Shown here: positions 15,935-24,482 of the stretch, one piece after another | How the letters are laid out: every line of letters begins with the position of its first letter | How positions within the stretch are numbered: position 1 is the first letter of the stretch | Assembly (NCBI GenBank): GCA_018818965.1 | Contig: JAHJQX010000043.1 | Coordinates: 1 to 58,975 of the forward strand | From: Patescibacteria group bacterium | Lineage (GTDB): Bacteria; Patescibacteriota; JABMPQ01 | Reading direction: 5' to 3' | DNA: 58,975 nucleotides | The notes under the pieces: model-generated | What the model saw: only the letters and a program-made list of their open reading frames with translations | Database searches by the model: none | Told to the model about the DNA's origin: nothing | Position numbers and translations under genes: made by a program

Positions 15935-16826
15935 GGGGTTTCGGTGATTTCTTTTCTAATCGATACGTGTAGGCCACAAATACAGCCACGGCCACCAAGC
16001 TCAGTCCTATTCCTAGCCATTTGTCCGGTGTTGGCAATACTCCTTTATAAATTGCATCCAAAATAGTTGTAATCGGAAAGGCTAACACTAAGATGCTCGC
16101 CACCACTGACGCCTTCTCATAAACCAGGGCATGATACCAAGCCAGCACGTAGCCACTAAGTAGCAGCACACTAAGTCCGATCCAGAGCCACTGGCCGCCA
16201 TTTAACGTAGATATGCCAGCAAATCCCGAGGTAAAAGACAAATATATTAGCAAAATAACGGAACCAAAAAACATTCGCGCCCAGGCCACAATCTTCGGAT
16301 CAACTGTGCTGAGAGTCTTTTTGGCAATCACGTTTTCTACCGACCACAGCAGAGTCGCGCCTAGGATCATTATTTCTGCCCAACCAAAGGTAAAAGCTTT
16401 AAGGCCAACCACTAGTCCGATACCAACCAGCATCACTCCCAGAGCCAACCACTGCACCTTACTGATCTTTTCTTTCAAAAACGCGATTGCCATTATACTT
16501 ACCCAAATAAACAGTGTCTTATGAACAAACCCGCCCATCGCCGCTGAAGTCATACTCAGCCCTTTAAAAAACAACAAAAATGGCAAACTACCGCCAATCA
16601 CGCCAATTGCCAATAATTTGTACCAATCGGCTCGTTTAATCTCGCGCAACTTCCGCCAAGTTAGCGGCAATAACACAATTGAGCTAAGCACGACCGCCAC
16701 CAACACATTCTTTAGCGTCGTAAATTGATACGGGTCAATATTTCCGGTGACCGCAAACTTGTTGAAGAATACAGCGAATCCACTAATTACAGCTGTGGCG
16801 AAGGCTAATTTGATACCTTTGGACAT
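15915..16826 (-). CDS. EamA/DMT family transporter
   Basis: The 303-residue protein has ten predicted membrane helices in two repeats, the EamA (drug/metabolite transporter) fold. The conserved end of the first repeat (FKGLSMTSAAMGGFVHKTLFIW) and of the second (YHALVYEKASVVASILVLAFPITT) are clear. Substrates of this family vary (amino acids, nucleosides, sugars). The position in the hydrogenase operon gives no direct clue. The gene starts 95 bases after hypC, across an inverted repeat. Confidence 0.87.
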   Translation of the reverse strand: MSKGIKLAFATAVISGFAVFFNKFAVTGNIDPYQFTTLKNVLVAVVLSSIVLLPLTWRKLREIKRADWYKLLAIGVIGGSLPFLLFFKGLSMTSAAMGGFVHKTLFIWVSIMAIAFLKEKISKVQWLALGVMLVGIGLVVGLKAFTFGWAEIMILGATLLWSVENVIAKKTLSTVDPKIVAWARMFFGSVILLIYLSFTSGFAGISTLNGGQWLWIGLSVLLLSGYVLAWYHALVYEKASVVASILVLAFPITTILDAIYKGVLPTPDKWLGIGLSLVAVAVFVAYTYRLEKKSPKPHVASLT

Positions 16827-16840
16827 ATTATTATTTTTAA

Positions 16841-16918
16841 TTGGTTTCCGCTATTGCTGCCGAGCGAACATTGGGAGCTGAAGGCTCACAGTGAGCGGGC
16901 AGTAATAGTGGGAGCCAA
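16841..16918. repeat. Long inverted repeat in hypC-transporter spacer
   Basis: The arms 16841-16862 and 16897-16918 pair over about 21 bases. All four differences are T/C or G/A transitions that give G-U pairs in plus-strand RNA and A-C mismatches in minus-strand RNA. A small inner hairpin (GAGC/GCTC) lies in the loop. It fills nearly the whole spacer. Confidence 0.75.
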
Positions 16919-16920
16919 TA

Positions 16921-17133
16921 TTATTTAGCTTTATTAAAATAATCTAATACTTCTTTGGCTTCAGCCTCCGATATCTTCTCAGTCGCCAGATTAGCTTGGG
17001 TAAGTAGCCAGTCGCCCTGCTTGGCCTTGGGCACTAGCTTGAGGCTCACCACTAGCGTCTTATCTCCTTGCTCGACCTCTGCCTGCTCGTCGGGTAGGAG
17101 CTTTTTAATTTGTACCGGTATTGCGAAACACAT
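16921..17133 (-). CDS. hypC: Hydrogenase assembly chaperone HypC
   Basis: The 70-residue protein begins MCFAIPVQI; the N-terminal Met-Cys is the hallmark of HypC/HybG chaperones, where Cys2 carries the Fe(CN)2CO unit with HypD and hands it to the large subunit. The small beta-barrel pattern continues with VSLKLVPKAKQGDWLLTQANLATEKI. Length is normal. No hypB, hypD, hypE or hypF is in the window, so those must lie elsewhere. Confidence 0.92.
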   Translation of the reverse strand: MCFAIPVQIKKLLPDEQAEVEQGDKTLVVSLKLVPKAKQGDWLLTQANLATEKISEAEAKEVLDYFNKAK

Positions 17134-17150
17134 ATCGTTTTAACCTATTA

Positions 17151-17269
17151 AAGGGTTAATATTGTTCTTTTTCGCAGTTGCAGGTGCCCGAGCCCCGACT
17201 TTGTCGGAGCGAGCCCCGCCTCGGCGGGATTAAAATTCTGCAACCAGAAAAAGGATAATGTTGACCCTT
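17151..17269. repeat. Long inverted repeat with inner hairpins in gamma-hypC spacer
   Basis: The arms 17151-17183 and 17238-17269 pair over about 32 bases with one small internal loop. Between them are two GC-rich hairpins, CCGAC/GTCGG and CCCGCC/GGCGGG. The left arm is clearly homologous to that of the repeat at 18131. The four arm differences before the internal loop all keep pairing in plus-strand RNA only. Confidence 0.8.
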
Positions 17270-17275
17270 ATCCAA

Positions 17276-18121
17276 CTATATAGCTCCTTTGATACCCTTA
17301 ATCTTATCCCAACTAAATATAGGACCATCCTTGCAGACAAAGTAAGGCCCCACTGCGCAGTGCTCACATTGTCCCACACCACACTCCATCCGTCGTTCGA
17401 GGGACAAATAAATATCCTCATCAGCGAAATCATGCTTCTTCAGTTCATTGACGACAAATTTACACATTACGGGTGGGCCACAGACAATCGCGATCGCATC
17501 TTTGATGACTTCTGTTTTCTCAAATAACTTAGTGATCAGACCAATATCACAATACACGCCCTCTATTTTCTCGCCTTCCTTGCCTTCGTCTAGCGTCAGA
17601 TGCATGTCTATCTTCTGACACCACTTATCATAATCTTTCTCAAACAACAATCCCTCTTTATTTTTACTGCCATAAAATACTTGAATGTCTTTGGGATATT
17701 CGTCCGGATTATCGCAGGCAGTCTCTAAAAGTGAGCGAAAAGGTATCATACCAATACCACCGGCCACAATAAGCATATTCCGTTTCTTTATCACATCCGT
17801 CGTAAAACCATTGCCATAGGGACCACGCACGCCGATAGTGTCGCCTACCTTGAGCTCATGCAAACGCTTCGTTAACAACCCGATCTCCCGTACACAGATT
17901 TCAAAATATTTACGCTGACTCTGTGATGAACAATAGGCCACCGGCGCTTCACCGTAGCCGGGCAGCGATATTTCCATGATCTGGCCGGGATAAAACTCAG
18001 GCGCGCCAACAGAGCCACCTACCATCTCCAATCGAAAAAGCTTCACGTCAGCACTATCCCGAGTGATTTTGATTATCTTCGCCTCTTGTGTTTGATATTG
18101 ATTTTTCATAACTAGTGTCAA
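17276..18121 (-). CDS. Hydrogenase gamma subunit, FAD/NAD(P)-binding reductase
   Basis: The 281-residue protein is a ferredoxin-NADP reductase-type module that exchanges electrons with NAD(P). An FAD domain (about 10-105, FYPGQIMEISLPG, then GVRGPYGNGF) is followed by a nucleotide domain (MLIVAGGIGMIPFRSLLE, AIVCGPPVMCKF). The C-terminus has MECGVGQCEHC and a later Cys, binding a [2Fe-2S] cluster as in HydG of Pyrococcus sulfhydrogenase and PyrK. Spacers on both sides contain homologous inverted repeats. Confidence 0.93.
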   Translation of the reverse strand: MTLVMKNQYQTQEAKIIKITRDSADVKLFRLEMVGGSVGAPEFYPGQIMEISLPGYGEAPVAYCSSQSQRKYFEICVREIGLLTKRLHELKVGDTIGVRGPYGNGFTTDVIKKRNMLIVAGGIGMIPFRSLLETACDNPDEYPKDIQVFYGSKNKEGLLFEKDYDKWCQKIDMHLTLDEGKEGEKIEGVYCDIGLITKLFEKTEVIKDAIAIVCGPPVMCKFVVNELKKHDFADEDIYLSLERRMECGVGQCEHCAVGPYFVCKDGPIFSWDKIKGIKGAI

Positions 18122-18130
18122 TTACTCTAA

Positions 18131-18226
18131 AGGGATTAGTGTTGTTCTTTTTCACAGCTGCGGGTGTCTGAGCTCCGCCTCAGCGGAGCGAGTTCCGCAG
18201 CAAGAAAAAGAATAATACTGATCCCT
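18131..18226. repeat. Long inverted repeat in beta-gamma spacer
   Basis: The arms 18131-18163 and 18195-18226 pair over about 32 bases and surround one hairpin (CTCCGC/GCGGAG). The first 45 bases align with those of the element at 17151, including TTGTTCTTTTTC and GGTG. Three arm differences are again of the type that only plus-strand RNA tolerates as G-U pairs, and a small internal loop follows at the same place. Confidence 0.8.
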
Positions 18227-18242
18227 CACCAGCCTTCACCAG

Positions 18243-19238
18243 CTATAAAGCTCCCACTGGATCACTATTTACTATCTTCGCCAATGTCTCATTAATATCT
18301 ATCCCCACCGGACAAGCGCGCGTACAACGCCCGCAACCAACACAACCTGGCAGGCCATACTGCTCCGGAATCCGGACAAATTTATGATAATACCAGTAGT
18401 GAATCCGTTGAGCGGTGTCAGTTAAAAATTGATGTCCGCCCGCTACCTGCGAAAACTCGCGGTAAAAGCAGGAATCCCAACAACGCGTCCGCTTACCTTC
18501 TCCTTCTGTCAGCACCGCCTCATCATCAAGGCGAAAACAATAGCAAGTTGGGCAAGCTACGGTACATTTGCCACACTCAATACATTTCTTACCTAGCTTT
18601 TCCCAGATCTTCGGATCGTGGTGATTTTTCAGTTGATCCTTGATCGCTAGCGTGCGCGCACTGAGGCCTTCCTCCTTAGTCGGCCCGGCAAATTGGATAT
18701 GTTCGTAATCATCATAGCCAAAATCAGCCAACACTCGCTGTCCTTCTTCTGAACCGGTCATCACCCGAAAGCTATCACCCCGCTGCTCAAAGAAGATATC
18801 AAATTCTAAGTGCTCGAGAATGTCTTCTTCTAGTTTTTCCGTAAATACTTTAAAAGTTCGCGCGTCTTGCTCAGGCGCTACACTTTGCCCGATGAGTAAT
18901 GTTTTACATTTGCGCCGCTGATAATAAGGATCTTTCTCGTAGACGTGGTTGAATAGATTTAAGGCCTTGAGATCGAAAGTGGTGAGGCCAAAGGCTACTT
19001 GCTGCGGATAGTCATTAATCGCCTCACTCAAACTAGAACCTTTATAATCAAATAATTTCTCACATGCCGGCAAAAACACCTTTTTCCAAGAATGATGAGT
19101 TAGCTGACCATTTAGAGCTAGTTCTGTCGGCTGGGCGATTTTCTCAACCTCAAGAACGGAACCTTTCTGCACTGGCCCGTAGATTTCATTACTTGCGAGG
19201 AGATATTTAATGAATTGGCTGAGTTGATCTTTGATCAT
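18243..19238 (-). CDS. Hydrogenase beta subunit, 4Fe-4S protein
   Basis: The 331-residue protein (from the ATG at 19238, MIKDQLSQFIKYLLASNEIYGP, the usual family start) belongs to the HydB/anaerobic sulfite reductase A type. Two ferredoxin-like cluster motifs lie near the C-terminus: CIECGKCTVACPTCYC and CVGCGRCTRACPVGIDI. They link the gamma diaphorase to the delta subunit. It is the first gene of the hydrogenase operon. A minus-strand TACAAT preceded by TG lies only 10 bases before the ATG and no Shine-Dalgarno is seen, so the mRNA may be nearly leaderless. Confidence 0.92.
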   Translation of the reverse strand: MIKDQLSQFIKYLLASNEIYGPVQKGSVLEVEKIAQPTELALNGQLTHHSWKKVFLPACEKLFDYKGSSLSEAINDYPQQVAFGLTTFDLKALNLFNHVYEKDPYYQRRKCKTLLIGQSVAPEQDARTFKVFTEKLEEDILEHLEFDIFFEQRGDSFRVMTGSEEGQRVLADFGYDDYEHIQFAGPTKEEGLSARTLAIKDQLKNHHDPKIWEKLGKKCIECGKCTVACPTCYCFRLDDEAVLTEGEGKRTRCWDSCFYREFSQVAGGHQFLTDTAQRIHYWYYHKFVRIPEQYGLPGCVGCGRCTRACPVGIDINETLAKIVNSDPVGAL

Positions 19239-19397
19239 AATTGGCACAATTGTAGCACAAATATTAAGACAATAAAATGTATTGGCCAATATTTATTAAT
19301 TTATATTGCAAAATATTACCGTTTTGCTAAACATATATCATCCAGTGATACTTGCCCTTTCAGCAACAGTAATAGTACTTTCAAGGAGACAGCACAG

Positions 19398-19652
19398 ATG
19401 TCCAAGCCGTTGTTGCTTTCACCCATAAATGAAACTGGCGATGATTCTCGGCCACTCCTGGAAAAACACGGCTTCGAAGTGGAGCCTGAAAAAGTTTGGG
19501 GTCGCTACGAGGTAACACTGCCCTCGGGGTGGGATACTTCAAAAACTAATGGTAGGGTCTATCTCCACGATGACCAGGGGCGGAGAGTCCTAGTTGATCA
19601 CCCCTCAAGCGGCTGGCTGATGGAGGTCGCTGACCAGTTTAGCGATCTCTAA
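19398..19652 (+). CDS. Small unknown protein, isolated plus-strand gene
   Basis: An 84-residue product starts at the ATG at 19398, preceded by AAGGAG 10 bases upstream. It reads MSKPLLLSPINETGDDSRPL, then EVTLPSGWDTSKTNGRVYLHDDQGRRVLVD and SSGWLMEVADQF. A Gly/Asp-rich beta-strand character is visible; there are no cysteines, signal peptide or membrane segment. I do not recognise a family. It is richer in GC than its surroundings, alone on the plus strand, divergent from the hydrogenase operon, and followed by its own terminator, like the genes at 2281, 30658 and 46247. A promoter must lie in 19260-19370, but I cannot define it with confidence. Confidence 0.68.
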   Translation: MSKPLLLSPINETGDDSRPLLEKHGFEVEPEKVWGRYEVTLPSGWDTSKTNGRVYLHDDQGRRVLVDHPSSGWLMEVADQFSDL

Positions 19653-19671
19653 CATCTGTGCAACAAAACAA

Positions 19672-19713
19672 AAACCGATCCAACTAGGAGCCTTGGACCG
19701 GTTTATTTTTTTT
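19672..19713 (+). terminator. Terminator after gene at 19398
   Basis: The stem AAACCGATCCAA (19672-19683) pairs with TTGGACCGGTTT (19693-19704) with one mismatch, followed by a T-rich run. Confidence 0.75.
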
Positions 19714-19725
19714 ATTATATATTCA

Positions 19726-20445
19726 CTATTTAGCCAATTCCTCTTCAATAATCTTCTCGAAAGCCTCGTAAGGATAAGCTCCCCCGATCTTACGACCATT
19801 AATGAAGGTGGCCGGTGTACCAGTCACCTCTATCTCTACACCATCCTGAACATCTTTTTTAATTTCCTCCGCTTGTTGACCAGAGTCAAGGCACTTATCA
19901 AAGACTGAAGTTTTGAGCTTTATTTCTTTGGCATATTTTTTCAAACTGGCTACGTCTAGGCTTTCCTGGTTGGCAAATAGCTGATCATGATATTCCCAGT
20001 ACATGTTTTGTTCACCCGCACACTCGGCTGCTTCCGCTGCTTTCTGAGCATTAGCGTGAAAATCCAAAGGAAAATCGCGAAATACAATAGCCACCTGATC
20101 ACCATATTTCTCCGCTATTTTCTTGATAGTTTCGCTATTTTTCTGGCAATACGGGCACTCATAATCACTAAACTCAACTATTTGAACCTTAGCATCTTTA
20201 CTTCCTTTGACGGCATCATCATCCACACTCACCTCGAACTCTTCTGTACCTGGCTCGGGCGGTGACGGAGGTTCTGGTAAGGCTTCTTCGGCTGAACCAG
20301 TTAATTCAGGACTGCTGCTATTATCAATATTACCACTATAAACAACAGCTCCAGCGACAATAGCGCCCGCTAAAACAATAGCTACTGGCACCCAGAAAGA
20401 ATTTGTTTTCGGCACCTCTCTCTTAGTCTCTTTATTATCACTCAT
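19726..20445 (-). CDS. DsbA-family thiol-disulfide oxidoreductase, membrane-anchored
   Basis: The 239-residue protein has a cytoplasmic basic start, one membrane helix (about 17-40) and a thioredoxin-fold domain outside. The active site CPYC lies in FSDYECPYCQKN, and the cis-Pro segment TGTPATFINGRKIGG is near the end. The inserted helical part carries two more Cys (AAECAGEQ, FDKCLDSG). Such proteins form or shuffle disulfides in exported proteins; the Cys-rich lipoprotein at 5096 is a possible substrate. Length and motifs are normal for the DsbA/BdbD-like group. Confidence 0.9.
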   Translation of the reverse strand: MSDNKETKREVPKTNSFWVPVAIVLAGAIVAGAVVYSGNIDNSSSPELTGSAEEALPEPPSPPEPGTEEFEVSVDDDAVKGSKDAKVQIVEFSDYECPYCQKNSETIKKIAEKYGDQVAIVFRDFPLDFHANAQKAAEAAECAGEQNMYWEYHDQLFANQESLDVASLKKYAKEIKLKTSVFDKCLDSGQQAEEIKKDVQDGVEIEVTGTPATFINGRKIGGAYPYEAFEKIIEEELAK

Positions 20446-20494
20446 ATTTTTTATTATTAATTACTAATTAAGCCATTATAGCGACTTATAAAAA

Positions 20495-21664
20495 TCAGTC
20501 TAGGTTATTTTGGTACAGGCTTTTAAAAATTCGGAGACTTTCGATAAATTCATCATTGTCCATTACTCCCTGACGATGAAAAGTGAAATATTTAAGAATC
20601 TTCTTGGGCGGCAACTCATGGGTAATATAACCATACTGGCGAATGGCTGTATTGTTGATTAGATTCTCGATTGTCTTCTTGTAGAAAAGAAGGTGATCAC
20701 TGGTAATTCTGGTATAGGGCAAATGTTCATCGGGAGTATTTTTATAGCCCTCACGAAAGAACTTTACCAAATCGGTCCAATAAAATAAATAGAGCAATAT
20801 CTTTTTGTAATCTCTTTTGTGTTCACTGCTATCGGCGGGAATTTTCAAAAAGTGACTGCGGTTGTAATGAGTATGACAATGAACAATGTTATCTTTCATC
20901 TTATCAATAAACTCGTTGATGTGCTCGAAGCGGAGAGCGTCGTCAGCAGTAAAGCCATGTTTTTTCATAAACTGCCTGTTTCTTATCTGTGTATTAAGAT
21001 GTCCCCAATCAAAAGTGATTTTAAGATTATTATGCTGTAACCGGCGAAAAACATATTGAAAATCATAATGATCCAACATTGTACATTGTCGTTTGGCACG
21101 TAGGGCATAGGGCATATTTTCTAAGGTCAAAATAACTCCCCTGCGCTCAGCGTAACTTAAAGCAGAACTTAGATTATACATAATATTATCAAGCGCTCGC
21201 TCCTTACTAATATGACGATTGGCCGTACCGGGATGAAAAACAACGATCGGATTATCACCACAGGCCAACCCGGCGGCGATATCAATATGTGACTTAAGAG
21301 CTTTAGTGGTGTAGCGATTATCAAGAGAAAGATTTAAATAATAACCCTTGAGTGAACGGGGACAAGTTTCAAAGCAACCATGAAAGGTGTACATCGGTAT
21401 TTTATTTTTTTTGATGGCCTTGACTCGTTTCCAATTAGCATTCCAATGACGATCAAAAAAGCCCCACAGAGTTAATTCTACTCCATCATAGCTTTGCTTG
21501 CCCTCAATAATTTCTTTGTTAGGTTTGGCAATTTTCTCGTCCCAACTTTTGATTACCCGCAAGAAGGGTATCTCAGCGCGCAACAAGTCTACCGCGATAT
21601 GGGCAATCGTGGGCATAATAGCAATATCTTCGATGAGATGTTTTAGTTCGGGCTTATTTTTCAT
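20495..21664 (-). CDS. TIM-barrel protein of the xylose isomerase/AP endonuclease 2 superfamily
   Basis: The start at 21664 is chosen because GGAG lies 6 bases upstream; longer frames lack this. The 389-residue protein has a TIM-barrel pattern: VELTLWGFFD near the start, YTFHGCFE, VVFHPGTANRHIS, GVILTLENMPY and ITFDWGHLN, with His, Glu and Asp at barrel-strand ends as in metal-dependent isomerases and endonuclease IV relatives. A C-terminal helical region (about 310-389) is additional. The substrate is unknown: it may be a sugar or sugar phosphate, or a DNA lesion. Confidence 0.72.
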   Translation of the reverse strand: MKNKPELKHLIEDIAIMPTIAHIAVDLLRAEIPFLRVIKSWDEKIAKPNKEIIEGKQSYDGVELTLWGFFDRHWNANWKRVKAIKKNKIPMYTFHGCFETCPRSLKGYYLNLSLDNRYTTKALKSHIDIAAGLACGDNPIVVFHPGTANRHISKERALDNIMYNLSSALSYAERRGVILTLENMPYALRAKRQCTMLDHYDFQYVFRRLQHNNLKITFDWGHLNTQIRNRQFMKKHGFTADDALRFEHINEFIDKMKDNIVHCHTHYNRSHFLKIPADSSEHKRDYKKILLYLFYWTDLVKFFREGYKNTPDEHLPYTRITSDHLLFYKKTIENLINNTAIRQYGYITHELPPKKILKYFTFHRQGVMDNDEFIESLRIFKSLYQNNLD

Positions 21665-21759
21665 ATTATTCTCCATGTAGTCATTACAACAAAATAGCCC
21701 AGCAAGCAAATTAATAAATCTGGATAGATTGTGGACGCTTAGTTTACTAGGGAGATGTA

Positions 21760-22296
21760 TTAATCTTCTTTCAGCACCTCTTCGTCTAGCTTTAACTGCG
21801 TTTCAATGAGAGTATTATTAGCCAAATAGACAGCCGCTTGAGTTGAGGTCTTAACATAGATACCAGACTCCTGGGGATTTTTGTCACCCAGTAGAATTTC
21901 ATATTGAGTGTCGTTTTTCATCAAGAGTGTCACTTTCACAACTGGTTTATCTAATTTAAACTCTGTCAGATCAGTTGAATCTATTTTTTGGTTGCCTTCC
22001 AACTTATTGATGGTATCGAGTGTCTCGTCAATCTTACTCGCTCGAGCTTGGTAGGTAATCGGTTCGATAATTTTCCACCCCTCTCCTTCTTTGATCACGC
22101 GCGTCTTCTTGTCTGGTTGTTCAAATATTATTTCCTTTACTTGCGTTTTATCAATGTCAATCACATTATACGTTTCTTCCGCAACCTCTTTCTCATCCTT
22201 TACCTCGCGATCTTTTTCCACAAAGTAAACAAAAACTAACAGGGCAGCAAAAACTACTACTAAAACTAAAGTGGATTGAAATTTCTTTAAAGCCAT
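21760..22296 (-). CDS. DUF4340 protein of a Gld-like ABC exporter
   Basis: The 178-residue protein has one N-terminal membrane helix (about 8-28) and an outside domain with EIIFEQPDKKTRVIKEGEGWKI, YQARASKIDETLDTI and YEILLGDKNPQESGIYVK, characteristic of DUF4340. Genes of this family regularly follow GldG-type genes, and this one is 13 bases downstream of such a gene. It is probably a periplasmic-side partner of the ABC transporter encoded upstream. It is shorter than many DUF4340 proteins, with a single copy of the repeat. Confidence 0.82.
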   Translation of the reverse strand: MALKKFQSTLVLVVVFAALLVFVYFVEKDREVKDEKEVAEETYNVIDIDKTQVKEIIFEQPDKKTRVIKEGEGWKIIEPITYQARASKIDETLDTINKLEGNQKIDSTDLTEFKLDKPVVKVTLLMKNDTQYEILLGDKNPQESGIYVKTSTQAAVYLANNTLIETQLKLDEEVLKED

Positions 22297-22309
22297 GGCC
22301 GGAAGATAA

Positions 22310-23770
22310 TTAAGATTGTTTTTTTCTTTTACGACGGTCTAGCCAAACACCAATGCCAATGATAATCACCAGTAAGGGCATGCCAGCCACGGTTGAATAA
22401 AATATCAGCTTAGCTTGACCACCCGTCAAAGTAATTGTTCTTTGTTCTTCTTCTTTGGGACGAATAGAAATCAATTCCTCTTCTTCAGCCAACCAGTTGA
22501 CGGTATTGATAAAGAAATCGAAATTACCTAAAGCATCACTAAACATATTGCTGGCGAAATCAGAATCGCCAATTACTACTATCCTGGCTTTAGATTCTTT
22601 TTTACCCTCCGTCGTATCCCCTTCCTCTTCGCTCTTTGAACTGGTCACTCCATTAACAACGGTAGCAATTGGAACGGGACCCTTCTGGTCTACTCCTTCG
22701 TTTAATTCTGCCTCCTGGGCTGACAAATTCTTTTCTAGCCAAGAGCTTTCTGAGGTAGACACCAGCGGAGTTACTTCGGTGTATTCTGGGTGAGTTTCTG
22801 CTTGGCCGACATATCTTACCCCTGGGAAAAAAGCGGCTGGCAATTCATTGGTAATTTGATGACTATTCCATTCTTGAACAACCGGGGTGCTAATATCAGT
22901 CCAGAAATACTTTTTGGGATCCACCACGACTCCTTCTTTAGTCTCTACCCCCCATGCCTGTAATAATTTATCTAAGTCAGCCCCGTTTTCTCCCGGTAAT
23001 TTTGGATCCAGTAGGACAAACAATTTACCGTCATTATTAAGATACTGACTAATAATTTCTTGTTCCTCGGCTAATATCTTATCACGGGGACCGGCGATGA
23101 CCAATACAGCGGTTTCCTCGGGAATTTCTCTGGTGGAAACAATTGATAAGTTTTCAATTGAATAGCCTTCTTTTTCTAGCTTATTTCTCATCACACTGTA
23201 ATCAGTCTCTTGCAGACCATCAATATTTTTCTCCCGGTGGCCAGTTAAGAAATAGACCTTCTTTTTAGTATCACGAGTTAATTTGAGAATGCTAGAAGTA
23301 ATATCACTTTCGGTAGTAGTCAAAGACTGTTCTTGTTTGTCGCCTTTAACAAACACTAGAGTGCCGTAACGTTCAATCGCATATTCGCGGGCAACCGTGG
23401 GCTTGGTATCAGGGTCAATGAATTCTATTTTGATATTGCTATTCTGATTACGGTACTGCTCGAGTAAGTCGGCCACTTCCTCTTGGGAGGGATTGCCCGC
23501 CTTGTAAAATCCTAATATTTTTATCTCTTCTTCTACTCCCTGTAATACCTTCATGGTTTGGTCAGAAAGGGTATGTTTTTTATTCTTGGTTAAATCCCAA
23601 TCGACTGATTCTTTGCGGGCAATATAATTAACCAATATCAAAATACCCAATAAGGCCACTACGGCCAGCAAGGCGTTGCTGCCATATTTGGTCTGGCGCA
23701 TACCTAAAATCTTTGTAAGCCAGCGGAAACGGAAAAATTCTTTTATTTTTTTCGCTGTTTCTTCTTTCAT
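22310..23770 (-). CDS. GldG-like ABC transporter auxiliary protein
   Basis: The 486-residue protein has an N-terminal membrane helix (about 32-50), a long extracytoplasmic domain and a second helix near the C-terminus (about 455-478). KNKKHTLSDQTMKVLQGVEEEIKI and the later VLVIAGPRDKI and LFVLLDPKLPG are typical of the GldG/ABC_transp_aux family. These proteins join an ABC-2 permease and ATPase; in Bacteroidetes the homologue supports gliding, but in other phyla the role is probably export or cell-surface work. It is one base from the permease gene. Confidence 0.88.
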   Translation of the reverse strand: MKEETAKKIKEFFRFRWLTKILGMRQTKYGSNALLAVVALLGILILVNYIARKESVDWDLTKNKKHTLSDQTMKVLQGVEEEIKILGFYKAGNPSQEEVADLLEQYRNQNSNIKIEFIDPDTKPTVAREYAIERYGTLVFVKGDKQEQSLTTTESDITSSILKLTRDTKKKVYFLTGHREKNIDGLQETDYSVMRNKLEKEGYSIENLSIVSTREIPEETAVLVIAGPRDKILAEEQEIISQYLNNDGKLFVLLDPKLPGENGADLDKLLQAWGVETKEGVVVDPKKYFWTDISTPVVQEWNSHQITNELPAAFFPGVRYVGQAETHPEYTEVTPLVSTSESSWLEKNLSAQEAELNEGVDQKGPVPIATVVNGVTSSKSEEEGDTTEGKKESKARIVVIGDSDFASNMFSDALGNFDFFINTVNWLAEEEELISIRPKEEEQRTITLTGGQAKLIFYSTVAGMPLLVIIIGIGVWLDRRKRKKQS

Positions 23771-23771
23771 A

Positions 23772-24482
23772 CTATTTCCACTTTCTTATTTCAATTGATT
23801 TCACTGCTACAAACAACCAAAAAGAGATAAAACTCAGATAATAAATGACATCCTTAAGACTGACTACTCCCTTAACAAAACCTTCTAGATGAGTAGAGAG
23901 CGCTAAGTAGGAAAGCAACTCACTGTCAACTCCGTTTAAATTACCCGATATCCAATTTAACACCCACAGCATTAAAACCAGGGCAAAGCCAATCACAGCC
24001 GCAATTATTTGATTCTCCGTTAAAGTCGAGGCAAAAATCCCCAGGGCAATAAATGACATGCCACATAAGAGAATCCCCAGGTACGCTGACCAGATAGGCC
24101 CCATATCAGGATTGCCATACTTACTGAGGATAAAGATATAGGCTAGAGTTGAAGCCAGCATGGTAACAAATAATAAAGTTGCGGCTAAAAATTTCCCGAG
24201 AGTTACTTCAATATCCCGGACTGGTTTCGTCATCAGCATTTCCAGCGTGCCTAGCTTCTTCTCTTCGGAAAAAGCCTTCATTGTGATCAGCGGCATCAAA
24301 AACAATAAGGTGATAATTATATTAGAGGCTGCCCCGCGGAAAGACGCTTCCTTAGAAATTAAGAGAATCACGGAAAAGAAGTAGCCCGACAACACCAAAA
24401 ACATTGCGAACACCACGTAGGCGATCGGGGAAATAAAATAGGAGCGCAGTTCTTTTAATGTAATAGTGAAAATTGTTCTCAT
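23772..24482 (-). CDS. ABC-2 type permease (GldF-like)
   Basis: The 236-residue protein has six predicted membrane helices and the ABC-2 permease pattern: TLKELRSYFISPIAYVV at the start, MKAFSEEKKLGTLEMLMTKPV (coupling helix region) and GLSMTE-like FIALGIFASTLTENQIIA. It would form the membrane channel with the ATPase encoded one base upstream. The four genes 21760-25418 make a complete Gld-like exporter set. Confidence 0.9.
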   Translation of the reverse strand: MRTIFTITLKELRSYFISPIAYVVFAMFLVLSGYFFSVILLISKEASFRGAASNIIITLLFLMPLITMKAFSEEKKLGTLEMLMTKPVRDIEVTLGKFLAATLLFVTMLASTLAYIFILSKYGNPDMGPIWSAYLGILLCGMSFIALGIFASTLTENQIIAAVIGFALVLMLWVLNWISGNLNGVDSELLSYLALSTHLEGFVKGVVSLKDVIYYLSFISFWLFVAVKSIEIRKWK

